From positions 124,001-188,000 of the forward strand of contig NZ_QMBP01000013.1 in the NCBI RefSeq assembly GCF_003289945.1: 64,000 bases of DNA, in the 5' to 3' direction. The DNA comes from Mesorhizobium hawassense. Lineage in GTDB: Bacteria > Pseudomonadota > Alphaproteobacteria > Rhizobiales > Rhizobiaceae. Position numbers and translations under genes: made by a program. Below are positions 43,557 to 52,324 of this stretch, one piece after another; within the stretch, counting starts at the first letter, position 1; each line of letters starts with the position of its first letter. A model generated the notes under the pieces. That model was given only the letters and a program-made list of their open reading frames with translations, ran no database searches and had not been told where the DNA came from.

Positions 43557-43922
43557 ATGAGCGCACTCCTGAGTTCCTATCTGCCGATCGTCCTGTTCAT
43601 CGCCGTGGCGTTGGTCGTCGGCCTGGCGCTGCTGGTGGCGCCCTTCCTTGTGGCCTATCGCAATCCCGATCCGGAAAAGCTTTCCGCCTATGAATGCGGC
43701 TTCAACTCGTTCGACGATGCCCGCATGAAATTCGACATCCGCTTCTACCTGGTGTCGATCCTGTTCATCATCTTCGATCTCGAGGTCGCCTTCCTGTTCC
43801 CCTGGGCGGTGTCCTTCTCGAAAGTCGGCATGCTCGGCTTCTGGTCGATGATGGTGTTCCTGGCGGTGCTGACCATCGGCTTTGCCTATGAATGGAAAAA
43901 AGGAGCGCTGGAATGGGATTGA
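43557..43922 (+). CDS. nuoA: NADH-quinone oxidoreductase subunit A
   Basis: NuoA is a small membrane-arm subunit of complex I next to the quinone site. The 121-residue protein has three hydrophobic spans and the conserved YECGFNSFDDARMKFDIRFYLVSILFIIFDLEVAFLFPWA. It begins the operon and its stop overlaps the nuoB start by ten bases. Confidence 0.97.
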   Translation: MSALLSSYLPIVLFIAVALVVGLALLVAPFLVAYRNPDPEKLSAYECGFNSFDDARMKFDIRFYLVSILFIIFDLEVAFLFPWAVSFSKVGMLGFWSMMVFLAVLTIGFAYEWKKGALEWD

Positions 43923-44494
43923 ACGACAGTTCAGGCACCCTCGTCGCGCCGAAGCCCAAGGGCATCATCGACCCCAACACCGGCAGGCCGGTGGGGGAGG
44001 ACGATCCCTTCTTCCTCGAAATCAACAATGAGCTTGCCGACAAGGGTTTCCTCGTCACCTCGACCGAGGCGCTGATCACCTGGGCGCGCAGTGGCTCGCT
44101 GATGTTCATGACCTTCGGTCTGGCATGCTGTGCCGTCGAGATGATCCACACCTCGATGCCGCGCTACGATAGCGAGCGTTTCGGCGTCGCGCCGCGCGCC
44201 TCTCCGCGCCAGTCCGACATCATGATCGTTGCCGGCACGCTGACCAACAAGATGGCGCCGGCGCTGCGCAAGGTCTACGACCAGATGCCGGAGCCGCGCT
44301 ACGTCATCTCGATGGGCTCCTGCGCCAATGGCGGCGGCTATTACCACTATTCCTATTCGGTGGTGCGCGGCTGCGACCGCGTCGTGCCGGTCGACATCTA
44401 CGTGCCCGGCTGCCCGCCGAGCGCCGAAGCGCTGCTCTACGGCATTCTCCTTCTGCAGAAGAAGATCCGCCGCACCGGCACGATCGAACGGTGA
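43913..44494 (+). CDS. nuoB: NADH-quinone oxidoreductase subunit B
   Basis: NuoB carries the terminal [4Fe-4S] cluster N2 that passes electrons to quinone. The 193-residue protein shows the ligands in GLACCAVEM, ISMGSCANGGG and VPGCPPSAEALLYG. ATG 43913 (GLNDSSG) overlaps the end of nuoA; a longer frame from 43892 has no support. nuoC follows after four bases. Confidence 0.97.
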   Translation: MGLNDSSGTLVAPKPKGIIDPNTGRPVGEDDPFFLEINNELADKGFLVTSTEALITWARSGSLMFMTFGLACCAVEMIHTSMPRYDSERFGVAPRASPRQSDIMIVAGTLTNKMAPALRKVYDQMPEPRYVISMGSCANGGGYYHYSYSVVRGCDRVVPVDIYVPGCPPSAEALLYGILLLQKKIRRTGTIER

Positions 44495-44498
44495 GCCG

Positions 44499-45101
44499 AT
44501 GACCCTGGCGTTGAACGAACTCTCCACCCATCTCGGCGAGAAGCTCTCCGGCCGCATCGGCGAAGCCGTGCTTGCCTATGGCGAGCTGACAGTATCCGTC
44601 GAGCCGGGCAACCTGATCGAGGTGGCGACCTTCCTACGCGACGATGCGCGCTGCCAGTTCATCTCGATCATCGACATTTCCGGCGCCGATTATCCTTCGC
44701 GCGCCAGGCGTTTCGATGTCGTCTACCACCTGCTGTCGCCGAAGCAGAATGTGCGCATCCGCCTGAAGGTCCAGGCCGACGAGGAGACGCTGGTGCCGTC
44801 GCTGACGGCCGTCTATCCCGGCGCCGACTGGTACGAGCGCGAGACCTACGACCTCTACGGCGTGCTGTTCTCGGGCCACCCCGATCTGCGTCGCCTTTTG
44901 ACCGACTACGGCTTCGAGGGTCATCCGCTGCGCAAGGATTTCCCACTGACCGGCTTTGTCGAGGTTCGCTACGACGACGAGGCCAAGCGGGTCATCTACG
45001 AGCCGGTGGAGTTGAAGCAGGAATTCAGAAACTTCGATTTTCTCTCGCCCTGGGAAGGCACGGACTATGTGCTGCCGGGGGATGAAAAAGCGAAACAGTG
45101 A
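44499..45101 (+). CDS. nuoC: NADH-quinone oxidoreductase subunit C
   Basis: NuoC (30-kDa subunit) is part of the peripheral arm. The 200-residue protein has the FDVVYHLLSPKQNVRIRLKV and YPGADWYERETYDLYGVLFSGHPDLRRLLTDYGFEGHPLRKDFPLTG signatures. It is separate from nuoD, unlike the fused nuoCD of enterobacteria. Its stop is within a few bases of the start of an inverted heptamer array that opens a cassette inserted before nuoD. Confidence 0.97.
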   Translation: MTLALNELSTHLGEKLSGRIGEAVLAYGELTVSVEPGNLIEVATFLRDDARCQFISIIDISGADYPSRARRFDVVYHLLSPKQNVRIRLKVQADEETLVPSLTAVYPGADWYERETYDLYGVLFSGHPDLRRLLTDYGFEGHPLRKDFPLTGFVEVRYDDEAKRVIYEPVELKQEFRNFDFLSPWEGTDYVLPGDEKAKQ

Positions 45102-45133
45102 ATGGTGAATAGTGAATAGTGAATAGTGAATGG
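45096..45133. repeat. Left heptamer array of the four-helix-bundle cassette
   Basis: Five tandem units of GTGAATR (GTGAATG, then GTGAATA three times, then GTGAATG) follow the nuoC stop codon. The same heptamer in reverse orientation closes the cassette at 45516-45547. Confidence 0.88.
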
Positions 45134-45517
45134 AAAGGGACAGAGTACCTGGGAAAATCAATGACTATCGAGATCTGAACGTTTGGAAGGACTCGATGGA
45201 CTTGGCTGTAGATATCTATCTCGCGACGAAAGCGTTCCCGCGAGAAGAGATGTTCAGCATGACAACCCAGATGCGTCGCGCGGCATCCTCAATCCCGGCT
45301 AACATTGCCGAGGGTTTCGGGCGCGATCAGCGAAAGCCGTTCGTTCAGTTCCTTCGCGTTGCACAAGGTTCGCTGAAAGAATTAGAAACTCATACGCTTC
45401 TGGCGATGCGTGTAGGTTTGTTGGACAAAGAGAATGCAGGACTGCTGTCACTACGAGAAGTTGGGAAAGATGATGCGTTCGTTCATTCGATCCCTGGAGG
45501 CTGGTGCGGCCCAATGA
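45130..45517 (+). pseudogene. Four-helix-bundle (23S rRNA IVS-type) protein gene with C-terminal frameshift
   Basis: The translation KINDYRDLNVWKDSMDLAVDIYLATKAF, MTTQMRRAASSIPANIAEGFGR and FLRVAQGSLKELETHTLLA is the classical IVS/S23 four-helix-bundle family. Around 45451-45455 the family-like ending (EKLGKMMRSFIRSLEA) moves to the +1 frame and reaches TGA 45515-45517, immediately before the right repeat array; the zero frame instead runs through the repeats to 45576. One base change therefore altered the last 20 residues. The cassette separates nuoC and nuoD. The function of the family outside rRNA is unknown. Confidence 0.8.
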
Positions 45518-45547
45518 CTATTCACCATTCACCATTCACCATTCACT
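45516..45547. repeat. Right heptamer array of the four-helix-bundle cassette
   Basis: ACTATTCACCATTCACCATT and further CACCATTCAC units are the reverse complement of the left array (GTGAATR). The arrays form long imperfect terminal inverted repeats around the four-helix-bundle gene. nuoD begins 21 bp later. Confidence 0.88.
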
Positions 45548-45568
45548 TGGTGCGCGAGCAACACGTCC

Positions 45569-46759
45569 ATGGCTGAAACCTCCGTCCGCAACTTCAACAT
45601 CAACTTCGGTCCGCAGCATCCTGCGGCGCACGGCGTTTTGCGCCTGGTGCTGGAGCTGGACGGCGAGGTGGTCGACCGCGTCGATCCGCATATCGGCCTG
45701 CTGCATCGCGGCACCGAGAAGCTGATCGAGGCCAAGACCTACCTGCAGGCGGTGCCTTATCTCGACCGGCTCGATTATTGCGCGCCGATGAACCAGGAGC
45801 ATGCCTTCGCTTTGGCCGCCGAGCGCCTGCTCGGCATCGAGGTGCCGAAGCGCGGCCAGCTGATCCGCGTGCTCTATTCCGAGATGGGCCGCATCATGTC
45901 GCACATCCTGAATGTGACGACGCAGGCGATGGATGTCGGCGCGCTGACGCCGCCGCTGTGGGGCTTCGTCGAGCGCGAAAAGCTCATGGTGTTCTATGAG
46001 CGTGCCTCGGGCTCTCGCATGCACGCGGCCTATTTCCGGCCGGGCGGCGTGCACCAGGACCTGCCGCAGAAGCTGATCGAGGACATCGGCAAGTGGATCG
46101 ATCCGTTCCTGAAGTCGATCGACGATCTCGACGCGCTGCTCACCGGCAACCGCATCTTCAAGCAGCGCAATGTCGATATCGGCATCGTGTCGCTGGCCGA
46201 CGCCTGGGCCTGGGGTTTCTCGGGCGTGATGGTGCGCGGCTCGGGCGCCGCCTGGGACCTGCGCAAATCGCAGCCCTATGAATGCTATTCCGAGATGGAT
46301 TTCGACATCCCGATCGGCAAGAACGGCGACTGCTACGACCGCTACCTGGTGCGCATGGAAGAGATGCGCCAGTCGGCCAAGATCATGCGCCAGTGCGTCG
46401 ACCTGTTGCTCGGCAAGGAAAGCGCCGGCCCGGTGTCGAACCTCGACGGCAAGGTCGTGCCGCCGAAGCGCCAGGCCATGAAGCGTTCGATGGAAGCGCT
46501 CATCCATCACTTCAAGCTCTATACCGAGGGCTACCGCGTGCCGGCCGGCGAGGTCTATGCGGCCGTCGAGGCGCCGAAGGGCGAGTTCGGCGTCTACCTC
46601 GTCTCCGACGGCACCAACAAACCCTATCGCTGCAAGCTGCGCGCGCCCGGTTTCGCACATCTGCAAGCCATGGATTTCCTGTGCCGCGGCCACATGCTGG
46701 CCGACGTCACCGCCGTGCTTGGCTCCCTCGACATCGTGTTTGGTGAGGTCGATCGCTAA
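45569..46759 (+). CDS. nuoD: NADH-quinone oxidoreductase subunit D
   Basis: NuoD (49-kDa subunit) forms the quinone site with NuoB. The 396-residue protein has NFNINFGPQHPAAHGVLRLVLELDGE, the HIGLLHRGTEKLIE loop, and the GHMLADVTAVLGSLDIVFGEVDR end. No good Shine-Dalgarno is visible in the 21 bp between the repeat array and ATG 45569, which is notable because the cassette has separated it from nuoC. nuoE begins directly after the stop. Confidence 0.97.
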   Translation: MAETSVRNFNINFGPQHPAAHGVLRLVLELDGEVVDRVDPHIGLLHRGTEKLIEAKTYLQAVPYLDRLDYCAPMNQEHAFALAAERLLGIEVPKRGQLIRVLYSEMGRIMSHILNVTTQAMDVGALTPPLWGFVEREKLMVFYERASGSRMHAAYFRPGGVHQDLPQKLIEDIGKWIDPFLKSIDDLDALLTGNRIFKQRNVDIGIVSLADAWAWGFSGVMVRGSGAAWDLRKSQPYECYSEMDFDIPIGKNGDCYDRYLVRMEEMRQSAKIMRQCVDLLLGKESAGPVSNLDGKVVPPKRQAMKRSMEALIHHFKLYTEGYRVPAGEVYAAVEAPKGEFGVYLVSDGTNKPYRCKLRAPGFAHLQAMDFLCRGHMLADVTAVLGSLDIVFGEVDR

Positions 46760-48100
46760 ATGTCAGTCCGCCGTCTCGCAGATGCCAGCGTCCAGCCAGC
46801 TTCCTTCGCCTTCAGCAAGGCGAATGAGGCTGCGGTTCAGCAATGGATCGCCAAATACCCGAAGGGACGCGAACAGTCGGCCATCATCCCTTTGCTGATG
46901 ATCGCGCAGGAGCAGGAAGGCTGGGTCACCAAGGCGGCGATCGAGACGATCTCCGACATGCTCGGCATGCCGCGCATCCGCGGCCTCGAGGTCGCGACCT
47001 TCTACACGCAATACCAGCTCAATCCGGTCGGCACGCGGGCGCATATCCAGGTCTGCGGCACCACGCCCTGCATGCTGCGCGGCTCGGAAGCGCTGATGGA
47101 TGTGTGCCGCTCGAAAATCCATCACGACCAGTTCCACACCAATGACAAGGGCACGCTGTCGTGGGAGGAGGTCGAATGCCTCGGCGCCTGCGTCAACGCG
47201 CCCATGGTCATGATCTTCAAGGATACTTTTGAGGACCTTACGCCTGAGCGGTTGGCCGAGATCATCGATCTCTACGACGCCGGCAAGGGCGCCGAGGTCA
47301 AGCCAGGCCCGCAGAACGGCCGCCACGGCTCCGAGCCAGCCGGCGGCCTGAAGACGCTGACCAGCGAAAAGGCGATCCTGAAGTCGACCCGCGACAAGGA
47401 AGCCAGGGCTGCCGCGAAGGCGGCCAAGGATGCGGCTGCCGCCGCGCCAGCCGCCGCGCCCGCGGCCGTCGTTTCGCAGGCAGCACCTGTTCCGGCCGCG
47501 CCAGCGGCTCCGGCACCCGCCGCGCCGCCAGCCCCAGGCCCGGTCGCGCCGTCCAAATCCAGCAAGCCGAAGACTCACGCGGCTGAAACCAGCCCGGCGC
47601 TCAACACGCCGTCGCCGGTCAAGGTTGCCCCGGCCACCGAGAACGGCGCCAGCGTCAAGGCGCCGCGCCATTCGGCCGCGAACGCCAACAAGGCCGATCC
47701 GGACGTCGAGGCGGTTTCCAAGCCGCGCAGCGGGCCGAAGACCAAGGCCGAACCGGCGAGCGCTTTCAAGGCGCCGGAAACCAAGCAGCCCGTCGCCAAG
47801 ACGGCGAAGCCTTCGCTCGAGGACAAGAACCGGCCCGCCGGCATCGAGCGGCCGGCGACGGTCGACGATCTCAAGCTGATCTCCGGCGTCGGCCCGAAGA
47901 TCGAGGCGACCCTGCATACGCTCGGCATCTACACCTTCGCGCAGGTCGCCGCCTGGAAGAAGGCCGAGCGCGAATGGGTCGACGGCTATCTCAGCTTCCA
48001 CGGGCGCATCGACCGCGACGACTGGGTGAACCAGGCCAAGGCGCTCGCCAACGGCGGCGTCGCCGAATACATCCGCGTCTTCGGCAAGAAGCCGGTCTGA
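46760..48100 (+). CDS. nuoE: NADH-quinone oxidoreductase subunit E with long C-terminal extension
   Basis: NuoE (24-kDa subunit) carries cluster N1a; ligands are in CGTTPCMLRGSE and CLGACVNAPM. The core ends near residue 200. An Ala/Pro/Lys-rich linker of about 170 residues follows, then a helix-hairpin-helix-like domain from about residue 370 (LISGVGPKIEATLHTLGIYT, then EWVDGYLSFHGRIDRDDW). The extension makes 446 residues, more than twice the usual. The same terminal domain ends the gene at 49491-50165. Confidence 0.95.
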   Translation: MSVRRLADASVQPASFAFSKANEAAVQQWIAKYPKGREQSAIIPLLMIAQEQEGWVTKAAIETISDMLGMPRIRGLEVATFYTQYQLNPVGTRAHIQVCGTTPCMLRGSEALMDVCRSKIHHDQFHTNDKGTLSWEEVECLGACVNAPMVMIFKDTFEDLTPERLAEIIDLYDAGKGAEVKPGPQNGRHGSEPAGGLKTLTSEKAILKSTRDKEARAAAKAAKDAAAAAPAAAPAAVVSQAAPVPAAPAAPAPAAPPAPGPVAPSKSSKPKTHAAETSPALNTPSPVKVAPATENGASVKAPRHSAANANKADPDVEAVSKPRSGPKTKAEPASAFKAPETKQPVAKTAKPSLEDKNRPAGIERPATVDDLKLISGVGPKIEATLHTLGIYTFAQVAAWKKAEREWVDGYLSFHGRIDRDDWVNQAKALANGGVAEYIRVFGKKPV

Positions 48101-48110
48101 GGGACGACAA

Positions 48111-49415
48111 ATGCTTCAGGACAAAGACCGCATCTTCACCAACATCTACGGCCTCTTCGACACGTCGCTGGCCGGCGCGCAGTCGCGCGGCATCTGGGAC
48201 GACACGCCGGGCCTGATCGCCAAGGGGCGCGACTGGATCGTCAACGAGATGAAGGCGTCGGGCCTGCGCGGCCGTGGCGGCGCCGGCTTCCCGACCGGTC
48301 TGAAATGGTCGTTCATGCCCAAGCAGAGCGACGGCCGGCCGAGCTATCTGGTCGTCAACGCCGACGAATCCGAGCCGGGCACTTGCAAGGACCGCGACAT
48401 CCTGCGCAACGACCCTCACACGCTGGTCGAGGGCTGCCTGATTGCCGGCTTCGCCATGGGCGCGGTCGCGGCCTACATCTATGTGCGCGGCGAGTTCATC
48501 CGCGAGCGCGAGGCGCTGCAGCGCGCCATCGACGAGGCCTACGCGGCCAAGCTCATCGGCAAGAACAACATTTCGGGCTACGACTTCGACGTCTACATGC
48601 ATCACGGCGCCGGCGCCTATATCTGCGGCGAGGAGACTGCGCTGCTCGAAAGCCTCGAGGGCAAGAAAGGCCAGCCGCGGCTGAAGCCACCGTTCCCAGC
48701 CAATGTCGGCCTCTATGGCTGCCCGACCACCGTCAACAACGTCGAGTCGATCGCCGTGGCGCCGACCATTCTTCGCCGTGGCGCGGCCTGGTTCTCTTCC
48801 TTCGGCCGGCCGAACAATGCGGGCACCAAGCTGTTCTGCGTCTCCGGCCACGTCAACAATCCGTGCACCTTCGAAGAAGCGATGTCGATCCCGTTCCGCG
48901 AGCTGATCGAGACGCATTGCGGCGGTATCCGCGGCGGCTGGGACAATCTGCTGGCGGTCATTCCGGGCGGCGCTTCGGTGCCGCTGGTGCCGGCCGAGCA
49001 GATCATGGACGCGCCGATGGATTTCGACGCGCTGCGCGACCTGAAATCTGGCCTCGGCACCGCGGCAGTCATCGTCATGGACAAGTCGACCGATATCGTG
49101 AAGGCGATCGCCAGGCTCTCCTACTTCTACAAGCACGAAAGCTGCGGCCAGTGCACGCCGTGCCGCGAAGGCACCGGCTGGATGTGGCGAGTGATGGAGC
49201 GTCTGGTGCGCGGCGAAGCGCAGAAGCGCGAGATCGACATGCTGCTCGACGTCACCAAGCAGGTCGAGGGCCACACGATCTGCGCGCTGGGCGACGCGGC
49301 GGCCTGGCCGATCCAGGGCCTGATGCGGCATTTCCGCGGCGAGGTGGAACGCCGCATCGACGAGTTTTCGCGCAACGCCCACCGGGTCGAGCCGGTGATG
49401 GTGGCGGCGGAATGA
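48111..49415 (+). CDS. nuoF: NADH-quinone oxidoreductase subunit F
   Basis: NuoF (51-kDa subunit) binds NADH, FMN and cluster N3. The 434-residue protein shows the nucleotide/FMN loop GLRGRGGAGFPTGLKW, YLVVNADESEPGTCKDRDI, GAGAYICGEETALLESLEG and the [4Fe-4S] ligands in ESCGQCTPCREGTGW. It is ten bases after nuoE. Confidence 0.97.
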   Translation: MLQDKDRIFTNIYGLFDTSLAGAQSRGIWDDTPGLIAKGRDWIVNEMKASGLRGRGGAGFPTGLKWSFMPKQSDGRPSYLVVNADESEPGTCKDRDILRNDPHTLVEGCLIAGFAMGAVAAYIYVRGEFIREREALQRAIDEAYAAKLIGKNNISGYDFDVYMHHGAGAYICGEETALLESLEGKKGQPRLKPPFPANVGLYGCPTTVNNVESIAVAPTILRRGAAWFSSFGRPNNAGTKLFCVSGHVNNPCTFEEAMSIPFRELIETHCGGIRGGWDNLLAVIPGGASVPLVPAEQIMDAPMDFDALRDLKSGLGTAAVIVMDKSTDIVKAIARLSYFYKHESCGQCTPCREGTGWMWRVMERLVRGEAQKREIDMLLDVTKQVEGHTICALGDAAAWPIQGLMRHFRGEVERRIDEFSRNAHRVEPVMVAAE

Positions 49416-49490
49416 GATTTTGGAATATGGGCGAAAGCCCAAGACTGAAAGCAGGGGCGGGGCATACGAAGAAACGACCAGGAGATCTCT

Positions 49491-50165
49491 ATGGCGCCGT
49501 ATTCGATACCCTATCCGTTCATACCTGATTTGGACCAACTCGAGAAAATGAACCAGGACCTGACCAAGATGATGCCAAAGGAGATGGCCAGCGCCGTCAA
49601 CCTTTTCGCGCATCCGGTCGCGGGCGCCGCCGCAATGTCGGCGCTCGGCATCGGTCTTGCCAACCATGCCGTCGGCATGTGGATGGGTGCCTTCACCGGC
49701 GCGCTGGAAGCCTCGCAGCGCATGTTCCAGCCATTCCTCGACGACCTCGAGGCGCAGAACGAAGCGGCGGCCAACGCATCCAAGGCGCGCAAGGCGACCG
49801 AAACGCTGATCGCCAAGGCGCAGACCTTCGCCCGCGACGTCACCGACATCGCCGCGACCGCTACCGAGAAGGCGATCGGCGCCGACGCTGTCGAGGAACC
49901 TGCCACGGCCGCGCTGATGCCGGAAGATTTCCGCCAGCCGAAGGCCGTCGACAAGCCGGCGACGCCGTCGGACCTGAAGGCGATTTCGGGTATCGGACCG
50001 AAGCTGGAGAAGGTGCTCAACGGCCTCGGCATCTGGACCTATGGCCAGATCGCCGCCTGGACGTCGCAAGAGATCGCCTGGGTTGAAGACTATCTGTCGC
50101 TCGCCGGCCGCATCGGCCGCGATGACTGGAAGGCCCAGGCGGCGGCGCTCGCCGCGGCCAAGTAA
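49491..50165 (+). CDS. Accessory protein of the nuo operon: phasin-like helices plus HhH-like domain
   Basis: The 224-residue protein is inserted between nuoF and nuoG. Its N-terminal 130 residues are helical and Ala-rich (PKEMASAVNLFAHPVAGAAAMSALGIG, then FLDDLEAQNEAAANASKARKATETLIAKAQ), resembling phasins. Residues 155-224 repeat the NuoE C-terminal domain: LKAISGIGPKLEKVLNGLGIWT and WVEDYLSLAGRIGRDDW. No cofactor motif is seen. Shared domain and position suggest an assembly or stability role for the NADH module, which is inference. Confidence 0.8.
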   Translation: MAPYSIPYPFIPDLDQLEKMNQDLTKMMPKEMASAVNLFAHPVAGAAAMSALGIGLANHAVGMWMGAFTGALEASQRMFQPFLDDLEAQNEAAANASKARKATETLIAKAQTFARDVTDIAATATEKAIGADAVEEPATAALMPEDFRQPKAVDKPATPSDLKAISGIGPKLEKVLNGLGIWTYGQIAAWTSQEIAWVEDYLSLAGRIGRDDWKAQAAALAAAK

Positions 50166-50240
50166 AATTGACATGCCGGGCGTGGCTCGAGCCGCGCCCG
50201 GAAATTAGAGATTGCGGAAATCCGCAGGGGTTTGAGGCGA

Positions 50241-52322
50241 ATGGCAAAGCTAAAGGTCGACGGGAAAGAGATCACGGTACCCGACCATTACACGCTGCTG
50301 CAGGCGGCCGAGGACGCCGGCGCGGAAGTGCCGCGCTTCTGCTTCCATGAGCGGCTGTCGATCGCCGGCAATTGCCGTATGTGCCTGATCGAGGTGAAGG
50401 GCGGCCCGCCCAAGCCGCAGGCGTCCTGCGCCATGGGCGTGCGCGACCTGCGCCCCGGCCCGAATGGCGAGCCGCCGGAAATCTTCACCAACACGCCGAT
50501 GGTCAAGAAGGCCCGCGAAGGCGTGATGGAATTCCTGCTGATCAACCACCCGCTGGACTGCCCGATTTGCGACCAAGGCGGCGAGTGCGACCTGCAGGAC
50601 CAGGCGATGGCCTTCGGCGTCGATTCCTCGCGCTACCATGAGAACAAGCGCGCCGTCGAAGACAAGTATATCGGCCCGCTGGTCAAGACGGTGATGAACC
50701 GCTGCATCCATTGCACGCGCTGCGTCCGCTTCACCACGGAAGTCGCCGGCATTTCCGAGCTCGGCCTGATCGGTCGCGGCGAGGATGCCGAGATCACCAC
50801 CTATCTCGAACAGGCGATGACGTCGGAGCTGCAGGGCAATGTCATCGACCTTTGCCCGGTCGGCGCGCTGACCTCGAAGCCCTTTGCTTTCCAGGCGCGG
50901 CCGTGGGAGCTGACCAAGACGGAATCGATCGACGTCATGGATGCCGTCGGCTCGGCGATCCGCGTCGACTCCAGGGGCCGCGAGGTGATGCGCATCCTGC
51001 CGCGCGTCAACGAACAGGTGAACGAGGAGTGGATCTCCGACAAGACCCGCTTCATTTGGGACGGCCTGCGCACGCAGCGCCTCGACCGTCCGTATGTGCG
51101 CAAGAACGGCAAGCTCGTGCCGGCAAGCTGGGCGGAAGCCTTCGCCGCGATCAAGGACGAGGTGGGCAAGACCGCGCCCGAGCGGATCGGCGCGATCGCT
51201 GGCGACCTCGCGGCTGTCGAGGAAATCTACGCGCTCAAGCTTCTGATGAATGCTCTCGGCTCGAAGAACGTCGACTGCCGCCAGGACGGCGCCGCGCTCG
51301 ATCCGTCGCTCGGCCGCGCCAGCTACATCTTCAACCCGACCATCGAAGGCATCGAGCAGGCCGACGCGGTGCTGATCATCGGCGCCAATCCGCGCTTCGA
51401 GGCCTCGGTGCTCAATGCCCGCATCCGCAAGCGCTGGCGCGTCGGCAACCTGCCGGTCGGCGTCATCGGCGAGATCGGCGACACCCGCTACGACTATGAG
51501 CTGATCGGCGCCGGGCCTGAATCGCTGAAGGGTCTTGCGGACGGCACCGGCAAGTTCTTCGAAGTGCTGAGCAAGGCGACGCATCCGCTGATCATCGTCG
51601 GCCAGGGCGCGCTGGCGCGAGCCGACGGCGCGGCGGTGCTCGGCCAGGCGGCAAAGCTCGCGGCGGCCGTCAACGCGGTCACCGCCGACTGGAACGGCTT
51701 CGCGGTGCTGCACAATGCGGCGGCAAGAGTCGGTGGCCTCGATGTCGGCTTCGTGCCGGGCGAGGGCGGCAAGAACGTCGCCGGCATGCTGGGCGACACC
51801 GATGTGCTCTTCCTGCTCGGCGCCGACGAGATCGACATGGCCAGGACCGGCGGTGCCTTCGTCGTCTATATCGGCACGCATGGCGACGCCGGCGCGCATC
51901 GCGCCAACGTCATCCTGCCGGCCGCTGCCTACACGGAAAAGTCCGGCACTTACGTCAACACGGAAGGCCGCGTGCAGCAGACCAACCGCGCCGGCTTCGC
52001 CCCCGGCGAGGCCCGCGAGGACTGGGCGATCCTGCGGGCGCTGTCGGATGTGCTCGGCAAGAAGCTGCCCTTCGATTCGCTGGTGCAACTGCGCGCCAAG
52101 CTCTATGGCGACCACCCGCATCTCGCCCGCATCGACCGGGTGCAGGCCGGCAGCGGCGACGACATCGCCAAGGTGGCGAAGCTCGGCGGCCGGCTGAACA
52201 AGGGCACTTTCACCTCGTCGGTAAAGGACTTCTATCTCACCAACCCGATCGCGCGGGCGTCGGCCGTGATGGCCGAATGCTCGGCGCTGGCCAAGAGCGG
52301 CTTCAAGCAGGCGGCGGAATAA
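50241..52322 (+). CDS. nuoG: NADH-quinone oxidoreductase subunit G
   Basis: NuoG (75-kDa subunit) holds clusters N1b, N4 and N5. The 693-residue protein has the [2Fe-2S] ligands in CFHERLSIAGNCRMCLIEV, then CPICDQGGECDLQD and MNRCIHCTRCVRF, followed by a molybdopterin-oxidoreductase-like domain without the cofactor. ATG 50241 is preferred over a TTG nine bases upstream. Confidence 0.96.
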   Translation: MAKLKVDGKEITVPDHYTLLQAAEDAGAEVPRFCFHERLSIAGNCRMCLIEVKGGPPKPQASCAMGVRDLRPGPNGEPPEIFTNTPMVKKAREGVMEFLLINHPLDCPICDQGGECDLQDQAMAFGVDSSRYHENKRAVEDKYIGPLVKTVMNRCIHCTRCVRFTTEVAGISELGLIGRGEDAEITTYLEQAMTSELQGNVIDLCPVGALTSKPFAFQARPWELTKTESIDVMDAVGSAIRVDSRGREVMRILPRVNEQVNEEWISDKTRFIWDGLRTQRLDRPYVRKNGKLVPASWAEAFAAIKDEVGKTAPERIGAIAGDLAAVEEIYALKLLMNALGSKNVDCRQDGAALDPSLGRASYIFNPTIEGIEQADAVLIIGANPRFEASVLNARIRKRWRVGNLPVGVIGEIGDTRYDYELIGAGPESLKGLADGTGKFFEVLSKATHPLIIVGQGALARADGAAVLGQAAKLAAAVNAVTADWNGFAVLHNAAARVGGLDVGFVPGEGGKNVAGMLGDTDVLFLLGADEIDMARTGGAFVVYIGTHGDAGAHRANVILPAAAYTEKSGTYVNTEGRVQQTNRAGFAPGEAREDWAILRALSDVLGKKLPFDSLVQLRAKLYGDHPHLARIDRVQAGSGDDIAKVAKLGGRLNKGTFTSSVKDFYLTNPIARASAVMAECSALAKSGFKQAAE

Positions 52323-52324
52323 GC

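Noticed and set aside
45130..45517. A fragmented 23S rRNA gene implied by the IVS-type protein
   Set aside because: No rRNA sequence surrounds it; both flanks are nuo genes.
47991..50174. A 727-codon minus-strand open frame opposite nuoF and the accessory gene
   Set aside because: Same kind of antisense shadow; nuoF motifs on the plus strand are decisive.
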